Origin: Homalodisca vitripennis | Taxonomy: Eukaryota; Arthropoda; Insecta; Hemiptera; Cicadellidae | Reading direction: 5' to 3' | Length of the DNA stretch: 64,000 nucleotides | NCBI RefSeq assembly: GCF_021130785.1 | Contig: NC_060214.1 | Coordinates: forward strand, 46,747,001 to 46,811,000 | Shown here: piece after piece, positions 51,422-64,000 of the stretch | How positions within the stretch are numbered: the first letter of the stretch is position 1 | How the letters are laid out: each line of letters begins with the position of its first letter | Notes under the pieces: generated by a model | Database searches by the model: none | Told to the model about the DNA's origin: nothing | What the model saw: only the letters and a program-made list of their open reading frames with translations | Position numbers and translations under genes: made by a program

Positions 51422-54406
51422 GCATATTTACAAACTGACAGACATACAAAAAGACATAATGACATTTTACCGGCCTCTCTAGTGATAGGCTTCTCTAACG
51501 CTGACACAGTTAACACTCATCTAATAAATAGCCTATGATCATAGAAAATGGTACAACACTGCTTTTATATGGTTTTATCATTCACATATATAAAAAAATA
51601 GAAGACGCTACTGGCGATGTTGTGCAGAAGCCTGAATAATAAAATGTGTACAACCGCTCACTTGATTACAAGTGGTGGTATCACAACGTATTTTACTAAC
51701 ATTGTAGCTTAGTAACTATATTAAGTCAATATGACGTCATTATGAACGTATTACTGTAGGACGTGAACAACAAACACTCTGTATTCGATGAATCATTGAT
51801 AATACGTTTCGGATGGAGTCATAATGGCAATTTCCGCTGGAGATATGGCCGGAATGGGCGTGTTTGTGATGTTTCCATTGATGTTGAATAATTAATTATA
51901 AAAAGGAAGTCTCCATACACCCTTACACAGAATAAATAATTATGTACGGTAAAATTAGTTTGTAATCATTTCCCCTACGTTGTAGCAATGAAAACTTTGT
52001 TTATTTAACGTTATTGTTAATTCTTCGCTAATAAAAGTTGAATAATTTTACATTTTGAGAAATTTAATTGAAAAGGTCTTATATTTTTTCTGTTATAACA
52101 AATAATTTCCGTAATATATTTTAAATACATATATTTGCTTCTTTTATTGAAGTATATTGTTTAAGGGCTTGAAAAGTTGAATGTCTGTTCCGCTGATCAA
52201 ACGATATTGCGAGATTGAGGTAAGAAATATATATATCTCAGTATACTGGCTAAATTAATTTTTAAATGCTGCAGGGATTCTTTTCCGTAACTACACATAA
52301 TGGCAACGAGAAAATCCCAGAATTCATAAATCTGTTAACGAAGGAGTTTAATCATATGGCATTTTAACTCGTAAAATATGCACATATTCTCGTCAAGATA
52401 AAATGATATATTGAAAAGAAATGTATTATTCAATCTCAGGTAAGCCTCTCACATTGAAATAAAGGGTAAATAGTTGCGTAAAAAGGAAGCAACTACGCAC
52501 CCACACCCCCCACATTCACGAGCGTAGAGGGATGGGCCCAGCCCGGCACCTGTCGTTTTCCGCCTCGGGTTATTCATTAACGTTTTAGATATTTAGTAAG
52601 AAATACTCGCTGACAATGCCGGGTATTTTACGTCTATTGATAAATATTTCTTGTTATAAAATTATTACTGTCTATACATATACGAAAAAATGAGTAAGCA
52701 TTTTATTATAATTTGCTAATCTTATTTGTGTACGTTATCATTTAAAACTTTAAAAATCTCCTAGCGCTCATGGGTAATGTAAACACGCTAAACAAAACAA
52801 GTTTTAAATAAATATTTTATCTTTTAGTTTTCAGTGATCCCTATCTCGCCACAAGTGCAATTGCTGTAACATACTTTAGCAAAATCATCTCACGACCTAC
52901 TGTGAATTTGTCTCACTATTTATGAGCACTATACAGCCTTTTTTCTGTGAGTAGAAAAATTATCAAGATGGTATATTTGTACTTTGCATACCGGCATATA
53001 TGCACTTATGGAATGTAAAAAATAGACTGATTTTAAGCTAACTTATAGCTAACACCAAGTAAACAAGTAGAAAATATAATAGCGTGATGGATTTACGTAG
53101 TAGTAACATTGATAGATCGTTTATATTAGTTGATACGCTGTGCTTTGCACTTGATTTCATATTAAAAAGATAGACACCTCGGGCAAATTCCTTTTGAAAC
53201 AAATGTTCTAAAAATCTCTGAGATAATACATATACAATAAAAGACATTAATCACCTGAGCCATTTTGGATTTAGGTCTCATGGACAGTGTCTTGGGACCA
53301 TAAAGTGAGGGAGTCGAACGGTTACTATAAGTCTCTAAGAATAATTAGAATTTTTTTCCAATATATCATAATATTTGTGTGAATAGCTTCAATGATTTTA
53401 GTTAAAACTTAAATATTCCTTGGTTTCACTATTTCCATGTCCATGGCTTTTTCCCAACATTAGATAGTGGTGTTTGTAGTTCAGAAACGGAAGTAGGATA
53501 TTTTAGCTACACATTATGTCTATGTCGTGGGCATACTATTTTTTAAAATTTAATTATTAACATAATAACAATGATAATTACTATAATGTATTTTAATTTC
53601 CAAAACCCTTTTAAATTTAATTTTTATTGAACTGTTTTGGAGTCATAATGACTCAGGAAAGAACTTGTATAAGTACCTGTGATATAATTTGATATTTCTC
53701 TAATTTTTCACGATAGATTATTTTAGTAAATTTTGAAATTCTGTGTTCCAGGTAGGAGTCCTAAAGTCGAGGTATTTATCTTTTCAGTAAACATACTGAG
53801 GATGTAATAAATTACGGGTCTGTACGTAATTATGTAACGGAAGTTGATTTCGCTGATTTCCCTATAAAGCATGTATACACGTACGCAAAGCTGGGAAGCC
53901 TGCTTCGGACCAAAAATGCATACTTAGTACTATTGTAATTTATTCCGGCCAAGGAAATATTTCTAGTATTATATTTAAAACACGACCTTATTGGTGACAT
54001 GCAAAGCTCACAAACATGAACGTTCCTATTATGCAAACTGATTTAAAATTAAGTCTGGCCTAACCAAAGTCAACAAATACGAAGCAATTACTACAGTAAT
54101 TTATTTGTTACCACGTTTTATTCACGTGAATATGAAAGAAGTACAACCCTCAAGTTGGATTTAAACTGTTTCACTTGTAACGAAGTAATTGCTTGAAAAC
54201 TAACATTTATTCGCTGCACCCAATGAGATGCTTATATTTAAACTGTAACTGAAACACGTATCCGCTGAATTTATGTAATGTTAACTAGTTTACGTAGCTA
54301 TACGGACACAGTTGTATGTGCAGTGTTTACACAGAATATAGCTTATCTTGTAATCTGTGCTGCAACAAGTATATCAAATATTCAATCGAAATTAATACTA
54401 ACAACG

Positions 54407-54409
<3 letters not shown>

Positions 54410-54458
<49 letters not shown>
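54410..54458. repeat. (TA)n microsatellite in repeat copy 2
   Basis: Counterpart of the TA run at 934-990, here uninterrupted. Confidence 0.95.
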
Positions 54459-54461
<3 letters not shown>

Positions 54462-57400
54462 ACTGTTAGATACGCCTTTATTAATTTTACATACAGACAA
54501 ATAACATATAAAAGATAACTTTAGTTTTAGAAAAAGTAATAAAGGAAAATAGTGTTTCTCTATAGCGCTTTACCTCCTAATTCTAATTTTAATGTATATA
54601 TAGCTCGTGTTTTGAGATCTAATTGATAATTAGAAAGAATTATGCCACTTTAAGCAGTTTCATATATTACATTTTTAAAGAAAATATCTGTCTATTTTGT
54701 CATTTATAAAAAATAACAACAAGAACACTCAAATAGTTGCTTTTCACCGTTTTCTAATAAAGTTGATGTCTCGCAGTGTGCAATTAATAATTAGATGATT
54801 TGTAACAAAATGTAAATTTCACAAACGTAAAAAACATTTGATTAGTAATTTAGGTTTTTATTCGTAGAATTAAGGGATATTAGGTCTTTTTAAATCGTAT
54901 GCTTAATGAATAGTATTAAAGGGATTCATAATCACGTACAATTTTATAAAATATAGTTGTACCGTCAATAAGCCTTTTTATTTCAGTCGGATTGAAATTT
55001 ACTTGGGAATATACATATGCTTTAGTAAAAAAATAAATTAAGACAGCAATAAATACTTCCAAACATAATTCTGGCAAGCTCCATTCAAGACATTTATTAA
55101 TTAAAATATTAAAATAAACCATAAACACCATATAAAGTGTATGCCAGTATTCCCAAACAGAAAAGAATCAACTCTATATGAAACTTCTTGTTTATTTTTT
55201 GCTTTTATCTGGTTTAACTAATAAAATCAACAGAAACTATCTTCAAGAGATTATCAAGCACAGTTTATACAAGGAAAATGGATTGGATTACTTATGTTAC
55301 ACATTGAATCACTTTTAAACCCAGAAAATAAGTTTTTCTGAAACAAACTTTTCATTATTAATTTCAACGAAATGTACTCTATACAATGATAATATTACGA
55401 GAAAATGAGTGTTGTATAGTAATTAATTATTTTTTACAAATTCATACGCTACTCTTACGTATTACCAATCCTATTGAAGATATTGCGTACCGTAACGAAT
55501 CAACAAATTCACGAATAGATCTCACTTACTTAAACATTTTATAAAACTGTACCTATTAAAACTGGAACTTGGATGGTTTAGAAATAAGCCTTACACACAT
55601 GCACGTTTCAAAGCTTTCTTACAATAAATCATATGACTTTATCATTCTATACAGTACATAGATTTAATTTATTAACGAGGAAATTTCAATAAAACAGTTT
55701 GGTATATTGTAAACACGGTTTGAAAAAATTACGCTATTCAGTAAAATGGTTTTTTAGGACCAAAAGTTTCTAGGTGACACCATTTAAAATTTGCTTTTTG
55801 TGGGGATAAGATACTTGTCATATACTATGTTTTCATAACAGATAGTTTATAAAAAGCGCAGGAATATTTGAGAAATTACTTTTTATATCTTTTCAAAGTA
55901 AAGAAGACAAAAGGGTAATTTTAAAATCTGTATTAGTAATAAATTTACAGAATTATACGACATAAAATAACATGATATAAAAGAAACCCTTCCGTCACAA
56001 TAAACATCGAACTAACCGAATGTTTCAATAATTGATATTTATACAATATTGTAAAGTAGAATAGAATATAATGTCGAATATTACATGATAAAGTTTGTGC
56101 CAATATATATTTTATATGTTACGTAACTCTTATATTTTTTTTTTTTTACTGTAGGCATAATTCTAAAATAAGTAATATAAAACTTGGAATGTACTGTTCC
56201 TGCAATCTCAAAATTCGTGGTAAACATATAAGGATACCAGTCATAGTTAAATGTAAAAATAATTTGAATATCCTGCAGTTGCCTTACAAGAGATATATGC
56301 TGTCGGTATGTCTACTGAGCATGAATTTTACGTCACATACAAATACAATGTTATTGAATCTGGATCAAAGCAATGTAAACGAGATGACATTCGTTAATGC
56401 TTTGCTTGAGGTCATCAAATGTTTGGAATGGGGCTCGGTAGGTAGTACATAACTAGATATATACAGAATTCGGAAAAAATTTAGAATGGGAGGAACTAAA
56501 ATGTATATTATTAATAAAATAATTTCGTTTTATATGAGAATAAATATACTCATTTGAACTTTACAAATCTAACATTTATTGTTATAGTTAATAAGATTTC
56601 AAAAGAAATTAAGAAACATTATTTTATAGGAATAAAATAAAAGCTTGTAATTGTAGCTTCAAACGTAAATAAGCCTTAATGCTGTACTCTGCTCGTTTAT
56701 TATCTTCTTTTATATCACTAATTTTGAGAGGTTTACGCAACACAGAGCGTGGTTCAGAGCTTAAAATTTCACGAGTGCTATCCTGACGTGCTGAAAAATT
56801 GATGCCTGTGCTTTTTAAGATGAAAGGTCTAGTTACATTTTTTATAATGAACATCTGCACTTTACATACTGTACTTCATATTTTACTTCTCTACACGGAC
56901 GTTTGCTCGCTTGGATTGTACTTTCTCATGTTTAAGTACTCGACTCATTTTTACGTTCCTCGATATGCAGTATACATTTAAAGGTATAATTAAGTTTATA
57001 ATTTTATTTTATTATTAAAAAAATGAGTAATTTATATTTTGAAGTGTCAAAAACTGTGTAAAACCGATTTAACGGTCACAAAGTTTCATTATTTGGTACA
57101 AAAAAGAACAAAATTGAAGAACAAATTTTCAGTTTACCTCAAATGATTACTATTCTAATGGTAGTGTTTGTTTTTTAAAATTCTAATATTTGTAATTAAT
57201 TATTTTAATATATATTAAATAGTTCTATCATCAATAGATAATTTTTAAGAGAAAAATAAAAAAAACTATAGTATTAGTGAACCGAAACTGGAGAGGGTTA
57301 CATGTGTCCAACTCTTATACTTCCAACCTCTTCCAAACTCTCATACTGTGTCCAACCTTCCCGATAGGTTTTTAATTATAGATATTAGTAAAATTTTTGG

Positions 57401-60400
57401 AATATAGGTTGGCAAGCCTGTTTAAAATTTTTTGTCTGTGAAATTAATAGATAGTTTAGTTTCAGTCTTCAACGAATAAAACGCACACACAGGCAGATGG
57501 ATAGATAGAAACAGACGGACTTCTTTTGGCGTTTGACTCAAAAATCAATAGATCTCTGCGATACACTGTATTTTAAAAGCCTAGGATCTTTCTACGAGCA
57601 TTAAGAGTTATCTCGCTCATTGAAAAACTGGCGGACTATCCTCTGACCTTTTTACGTCAAACTCAGGTCCACAAATAACCCATACATTTTATTGCAAGAC
57701 TTTAGCACCAATTTTATACGTAGTAAAAAAATCTAATTTGTAAAATATGTTATATGTGGAAAACACTAATTTTACCAACGCCCTTGGTCAGAACACCTAG
57801 TCGATTCTCCTTAATGGTAGATTGCTATGCTTGCGTAATACTCTTATAGACTATACATATAGAAAAATATAATAACCAAACTTGCTGTCTGTTTAACACT
57901 AATTTATTAAATATAATTAATATAAATTTGGCTGCAAAATGTCCAATTCAATATAATTATCAATCAGTAGTAATAATAATAATTAAATAAAAGTGGATAA
58001 TTATGTAATACATAAGTTCAAAATGAACCGTACATAAAAGTATATATTAAAAATAATTTTCAAATAAGGCTTATAAGAAAATAAAGAAGCCTTTCTATCA
58101 TTAAATCATTATCCGATAATATATATTGCAAGAAACTGGCAGATTGACTTTGCGCCTATGCTGCACGTAGTAACGACAGTTACTCACATGTATCACACTG
58201 AAAAAGAAGCCGGAATCCGGAAGCGTGTGCCCTTGTCGAATATTACACAAAACTACCTCCTCACAGCTCAATAGAGACGGATACATTGGGGGGTCAAATC
58301 CGTAGAGGCAACATTCACCCTGTACTTGTATTTCCTTTAGAGCTGCTTGTAGAAACAACATATTTTTGGAATCTTGCTCCCAAAAATCTAAATATGTAGT
58401 TGTGTTTTTTAGATTATGTAATGAAAATTGGCAAATATTTAGAGGCAATATTTATTTCCATTTTAAAATATTGCGATTTTAATTTAAAAGAAAAGTCACT
58501 GTTAAAGAAAGTAGGGTAAGACATTTGTTTACTCAAATACTTTAAAAACAACTATGTTAAATGTTTATATTTTCTGACATAAGCCTGCCACCAATAGGTG
58601 TCCGTGTTGGTGTGAATCTCGAGAAACATTGCTCAATTTAAACAACTTTAATCCTTTCTTTTACTCGTTGAATCATTCCCAATGGCTTATTTAAAAACTT
58701 ACTTATTACTCAAACATTGTGTTTATTTTTTATTTCATTTTAATGGTAAGAAAAACGTCTTTAGAATTTTACATACTTTAAATATATAAAGTAATATGAA
58801 AGTAAACTAATTTAAATAAAAATATTGTAGATACTTATAGGTTTTATCTTATTTTAGATAAATCGGACACTTCTCATATTTTTTACGCTAAAACTAAAGG
58901 GTTAGAAATGTTAAGACTTATAATTGTATTTATTATGCAGAAATAATAATAGTTTTACATGAACAATCTCAGAATATTTAAGTGAGCAACAACACAAGAC
59001 TTGCATTTTGAAATGGTTGTTTTTCTCCGATTCTTTATACATTCTCTTATGAGAATTTTCTTTAAAATAAAGAATGGAAAATCAAATTTTCATTGCTTAA
59101 AAACAATCTGTATACAGTCAGACCAAGAAAGTAATTACTTTGTTATTAACAATACATTGATGGATGTGTTGTGGTTTAAATGAGATATTGTAAAATTGTT
59201 TAAAACACCTACATAACGTTCAACTTTTTACAGAGCGAATTTTTTTCTTCACACAAACAATCAAAATTTCACGCACGTAAATAAATATGATATCAGCATC
59301 AAACTCGAGTTAAAAGGACATTCAATGATTTGAGCCTTTATTTTATGGCAGACATGTGCAAACAATTCTTTGAAGGCTTGTTGTTATTTGTAATAAAAAC
59401 AAGATCTTCTGGTTTATGTAAGGAATATATCGTTTGTCTTGTATTCATCAACAAACATAAAAGAACCATTTGTAAACGTAAAATCCAAATATATCTATTC
59501 AGGATGTCTTAACTTTTTAAATGTTTATTAAAATGGTTTACTGAAATAAGCGCAAAATTGGTATATAAATAGACTATTATAATTACTGATTGATAATTTT
59601 ATTTATTCACCCAGTTCACAGCAAATATTAAATGAAATATATAAGTAATTAAAAATTTAATGGAAAGTATAGATTTAATTTTTTTTCTTACCATGATCCG
59701 TTAGAGTAATATGTTTTTATAGCAATCTTACAATACCAAGAAATGACTAGGTGTAAATTCTTTCCAAGAGCATTGACTAAAAAGGGTTTTCCATAAAAAA
59801 ACATTAAAATTATAAATCCAAGTTTAAAATGTCTACAGAGAATAGAAATGTTCTGTAATTAGAAAATTTATTTAATAGTTTGACTTGGATCTGAGGTATA
59901 GTTTAAAATGTCACAGGATGGGACTATACAGTCCATCTATCTGTCTGACAGTTTTCCGTTTGTGAGATAACTCTTAATTCAATTTTAAAACACCAATTTG
60001 CATCTTATTATGCAGTTTTTACCACCTACAATGACGCAAAAATGATTTCAAACATCATCGACCATATTACCAATCCCTAGTACTGAGAAGCTACTGCCCC
60101 ACATTTCACAATATTTAGGAATGAGCTGGTACACGGTAATACTCAGTAAAGTGTTGTTATAGTAATTTTATCATCCCTTCAGTCATTGCAATATTAACTG
60201 TCAAACTATCAAGTTTAAATTGTGTGAGAATAAAAAAGGCAAATATTTTAAGGGTAGATGCAACTTCATACAGATAAACGTTATTTAAATGGTGAACTAA
60301 TCGTTATGTAAGTACAAATTACGATACTACTAGATTATCTTTCGCAAAATATTTACTTTATATTCTCTACGTATGTCATGCTATAAATATTACTAGTCTC

Positions 60401-60572
60401 AAAATTAATCATGTTTGTTATAAATATACAAGCAAAATATCTTATCGTTATATTTTAAAATGCTTTCCGTAACCTTCCTAATTGGACATATTTTTAATTT
60501 CTTGATTCAAAATATTCTAGAACGATATTTTGTGAAAATTCAAAATGTTCAGAGTATTATTAACTACTTTGT

Positions 60573-60992
60573 GAAAAGTATGATTACTAGATAAAGGAAC
60601 AATAGGTAGGTTTCATAACAGCAGCTACAGTCAACTACTAACATTGTTAAAGATAAAAACTAGTTAGATAATAGAATAATCATAGCTTTTTATACGAGTA
60701 TGATAAAAAGACGAAAAGTATGATTACTAGATAAAGGAACAATAGGTAGGTTTCATAACAGCAGCTACAGTCAACTACTAACATTGTTAAAGATAAAAAC
60801 TAGTTAGATAATAGAATAATCATAGCTTTTTATACGAGTATGATAAAAAGACGAAAAGTATGATTACTAGATAAAGGAACAATAGGTAGGTTTCATAACA
60901 GCAGCTACAGTCAACTACTAACATTGTTAAAGATAAAAACTAGTTAGATAATAGAATAATCATAGCTTTTTATACGAGTATGATAAAAAGAC
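60573..60992. repeat. Three tandem 140-bp units, copy 2 only
   Basis: Units 60573-60712, 60713-60852 and 60853-60992 are practically identical. Each starts GAAAAGTATGATTACTAG and ends AAAAAGAC. Copy 1 has a single diverged unit (about 7107-7265). The near identity shows the expansion is recent, or an assembly effect. The GAAAA at both borders could have seeded it. Confidence 0.95.
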
Positions 60993-61770
60993 GAAAATAA
61001 ATATTGTAAGCTTCAAAACATTAATTCTGGGCTTTAAATAATTTGTTTGTATCCCATAATAATATTTTAATATATTCCTAACGTGCTTACACAATGAAAT
61101 AATTGTACTATATAAAAATACGATTTCCCCCCAAAATTGCTTCTTACCTCTCTTTGAGCTACTTGCGGATTATGGATGGCTAAAGAAGGAACCCATTCAA
61201 GACACAAGTAATTCCCATATACTTTCTTAGCGAGCAATGAAATATTTGGTCACAAATGTACTTATCGTGCTATCCGTCCGTGTTATATGGAATACAGTGT
61301 GACCATAGTATATTTTACAAAATTTGTGGTGTATGGACTTATGTATAATTACTAAACAATTCATAAAGATTTTGAATTTTATTGCAAAGCGTAATTAACT
61401 AGACATGTATCATTAATACCAATCTATATAGATTATATTTGTTATTCTTGGTGTTATAACGGTAAAGGAAAGTCACTCAGAAAATACAATGTTATTTAAA
61501 ATGCACATGTCAAATTTTGAAACATAATATGTCTAGTATAATGAAATCGGATAAACTTTATTTAATGTTTTACGAAATTTATATTTAATGCATTCCTACT
61601 AATAATGTAATGCACGATTAAATATAGATTTATTTTGCAGCATAAATAAATTTATATCTACGACTTTTAAACTAACTATAAAGGGTTTGATTAAATATTC
61701 TATATTTAATATTAAAGATTGTAAGAATTTTAAAGCATGCCACTTTTAATATATGTATCTCCGAGAAGAG

Positions 61771-64000
61771 TGTTCCGAGCAGGCGAAAAAGACAGGAGGC
61801 CTCGGAAGCGCGCCCCTCCCAAACTCGGAGCAAATCATAAAAAAACAATCACATGCCACTAGTGGGAAGAGAGACAAAGAGAGAAGATTTCAAGTACAAG
61901 ATATAACTAGTAGGTGGCAAACATTTCCATGCAAAATACAATTACTTCAGTACCACGGTGCACCGTGTAAGTTAAGAACTAAATAACAACAGATAAAATT
62001 CCAATATAGACAATAACACAATAAATAGAAATAAATAACATAATAAATAAATAATATAATATAATAAAGAAAAAATTATATATAAATAACAATTTCAGGT
62101 ACAGCGGTAGTAAATATAAAATTTTTAACAGGTAAATTTTTTATGAACTGAGGGGAGGAAAAAGGTTGTAGAATTTCTAGGCCCACTATTTTTGAAAAGT
62201 AATTTTGTTTCAAGATTGTAGCCGAAAATTAAAAAAAATATATATATTTAAAGCCAATTTTCGAAAGAGGCGGGGGCTTAGTTGCCTCCACGAATCCGAA
62301 TTAAAGATGAAATCCTCCCCTTCAGGTCATGTAACTAACTAAATAAATACTGGCTAGGTACTGGCCCTCCTCCAGATCTAACATCTGGCAGCGCTCCCTG
62401 CACCCCAGTCCTCGCAAGTTCAGTATAACAAGTAAAAAAACATTTTTGATCCAACCTTGTTCCAGAAGAAATGAATGGGAGCACTACACTCCGGTTGGAT
62501 GCCGGTCCAATAGCGCTGGCAGGGCGCGGGCATTCAGTTGGCTTCAGTGCTGTGGGCAGACTCGCCGCATCAGTCCCGCTGACGGCACTCACGGGGACCC
62601 TAAAGGAATCCCAACATAACCAGTAGATATTTAGAAAAATGTTATTGCAACCTGAGAAATAATAAAAACTTAATTATGTTTGCCACAAAGTATATATAAA
62701 ATATTTAAATTTAACAACTAAAAATAACCATCTGTAACTAACAGTACCTTTTAAGTATCAAAGACTATTTCCTAAGAATAACTCAAGACACCAAGTATTT
62801 ATAAAATACACTACTTGGTGACAATATTAAATATTATGTACAAAACAAATTTTCAAATATATAAACATTTACTTATAGGCTAGAACAGCCATACTAAATT
62901 ATTCAGCGTGATAACATTTACTTGTAACAATAATTCACTGGATTTTAATCATTGTATTATAATATTATAATAATTTACATTCTATTATTAAATATTAATT
63001 GTAAGGTAGGCCTAATAATAATTATATAATTTACAAATAATAACAGAACATTATTTCCCAAATAACAATAATTAAATTCTAATCAGTTCACGCTACTATA
63101 AAGGCAATAATTAAATAATAAAATTGAAATCATGAATGTTGCCACCCAATTTTGCATGCAACACAAAACACGAGGTAACAAAAATTTGCAAAGTCTGTAC
63201 CGTCTCGCTTATACTAAAAAAGACAAAGTGTGTACACGGAATAAATAATTTCCGTTCGCCGAACGGATCAGTTAGAAAGCACTAGAGCAAAAATAAAAAA
63301 CTTAACTTGCATAGTAAATAAATTAACAAATTTAGAACGTACGAAAGACAGGATAGAACACTTTGCGACACGAACACGTACACGAGGAACACAAGTTACA
63401 AAATAATATATATAAACTACTTATAACTAATCTACGATAATATATGTCTGGGTGGGAGAGAAAAACCGCCAACTAAATAAGTAAAGAGAGTGAAAAAGAC
63501 AATTACCTGCCGAAAGTCGGTGAATTAGCCAGCCATGGAGAACGGGACGAGCAGTGAACAGACAGAAACACAGTAGCTTCTCCGAACGTGTCTGACCGCT
63601 CCGAACAGTAGCCGGTGCCGGTGCCGGTAAACAGCTGGTGGGTAAACTAGTCAAGGTCAGCCAGCTGACCTCAACCAAACAGTCCAACCAGGCAGAAAAT
63701 CAATACTTGACGGAGTGACTCCCCCACCGACTGATAAGACTGGCCGAGGTGGAAAAGGAAAGACAAAAACGTTCAAACTGAGCCCTGGCTCAACCTCCCC
63801 CACTAAAAAGGGTGCAACCCCAACAAAACCTCTCCCCCACTGAAAGAAGAACCAACAAGCTCTGGCACAGGATACGGGAAGTCGAGAACCCTAACAGGAA
63901 ACGAAGTCCTGAGCAGGAGGCAGACAAAACACGATCCTCCTGAAATTTTGAGAGGCGCCTCTCTTGGAGAAAGAAGAAAACAGAAAGAGAGTAAAACGAC
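61771..64000 (-). mobile_element. Probable LTR-retroelement end interrupting repeat copy 2 (partial)
   Basis: The 8-kb unit stops at 61770 and new, partly GC-rich sequence starts with TGTTCCGAGC. Read on the minus strand, a polypurine tract AGTGGGGGAGGT (63804-63793) is followed by TGAGCC, and the segment ends ...GCTCGGAACA at 61771. That fits a 3' LTR of about 2 kb with TG...CA ends and an internal region beyond the right edge. A second purine tract lies at 63840-63831. Within it, minus-strand signals GGCAG|GTAATT (near 63510) and CCTTTAG|GGTCC (near 62604) look like a splice donor and acceptor. The 85-aa frame at 62335-62592 has no known motif. No gag or pol is inside the window, and no partner LTR or target duplication can be seen. 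A host gene's first exons are an alternative. Confidence 0.4.

Larger units (their letters stand above)
42425..53475. other. AT-rich region with no supported gene
   Basis: About 11 kb without a supported gene. It holds a PLE-like terminal motif at 46450-46484, TA runs at 46519-46616 and 51087-51137, a hairpin at 47753-47793, a SINE head near 50.0 kb, a (CA)n run, and less AT-rich patches at about 47900-48050 and 52495-52575. Frames near 48560-48740 are discussed as a possible exon relic. Confidence 0.6.
53476..61770. repeat. 8-kb direct repeat, copy 2
   Basis: Same unit as 1-8046. It is about 250 bp longer, almost all from the 140-bp triplication at 60573-60992. It lacks about 75 bp present near 6480-6555 of copy 1 and has a private insertion near 60155-60195. 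Similarity stops at 61770, exactly where sequence beginning TGTTCC starts. Short frames at 53830-54036, 54916-55131 and 58101-58448 (minus) and 59330-59512 (plus) have counterparts in copy 1 but no recognised motif. Confidence 0.93.

Noticed and set aside
51235..51516. Minus-strand frame with a Cys-Val run
   Set aside because: Produced by the (CA)n microsatellite; no domain on either side.

Overview
The window is AT-rich, gene-poor animal DNA. It has long non-coding stretches, (TA)n, (CT)n and (CA)n microsatellites, a tRNA-derived SINE head and three recognisable transposon classes: a Tc1/mariner element of DD41D type, a Penelope-like element (PLE) and an autonomous-type Helitron. This mix, with no host gene that can be read, fits an intergenic or giant-intron region of an arthropod, most likely an insect with a large genome. 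That assignment is inference; no host protein-coding gene or bacterial feature is supported.

Layout. 1-8046 and 53476-61770 are two copies, in the same orientation, of one 8-kb unit. They differ by scattered substitutions and small indels. The first copy runs off the left edge; the second carries a private 140-bp triplication. 8047-19948 is an AT-rich desert. 19949-22466 is a structurally complete mariner-type transposon with 492-bp terminal inverted repeats, TA target duplications and an open 351-aa transposase frame on the minus strand. 22467-30767 is desert with a large composite microsatellite. 30768-32870 is a 5'-truncated PLE (reverse transcriptase plus GIY-YIG endonuclease, one frameshift). 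An inverted copy of its own 3' end caps its 5' side, and its 3' region holds promoter-like and hammerhead-like motifs. 34572-42424 is a Helitron on the minus strand whose Rep/helicase gene is broken by several stops and frameshifts. It also carries an OTU-protease frame, a 15-residue repeat array and two internal tandem duplications; a 150-bp hairpin MITE sits in its 5' end. 42425-53475 is desert with microsatellites and a SINE head. From 61771 to the right edge lies GC-richer sequence that interrupts the second 8-kb copy and looks like the end of an LTR retroelement.

How the parts relate. Nothing here forms a host pathway. The content is mobile elements at different ages: the mariner is the youngest-looking (TIRs about 98% identical by eye, transposase open), while the PLE and Helitron are inactivated. 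The most unusual points are the widely spaced 8-kb direct repeat, the PLE's terminal inversion next to a ribozyme-like core, and the MITE nested in the Helitron.
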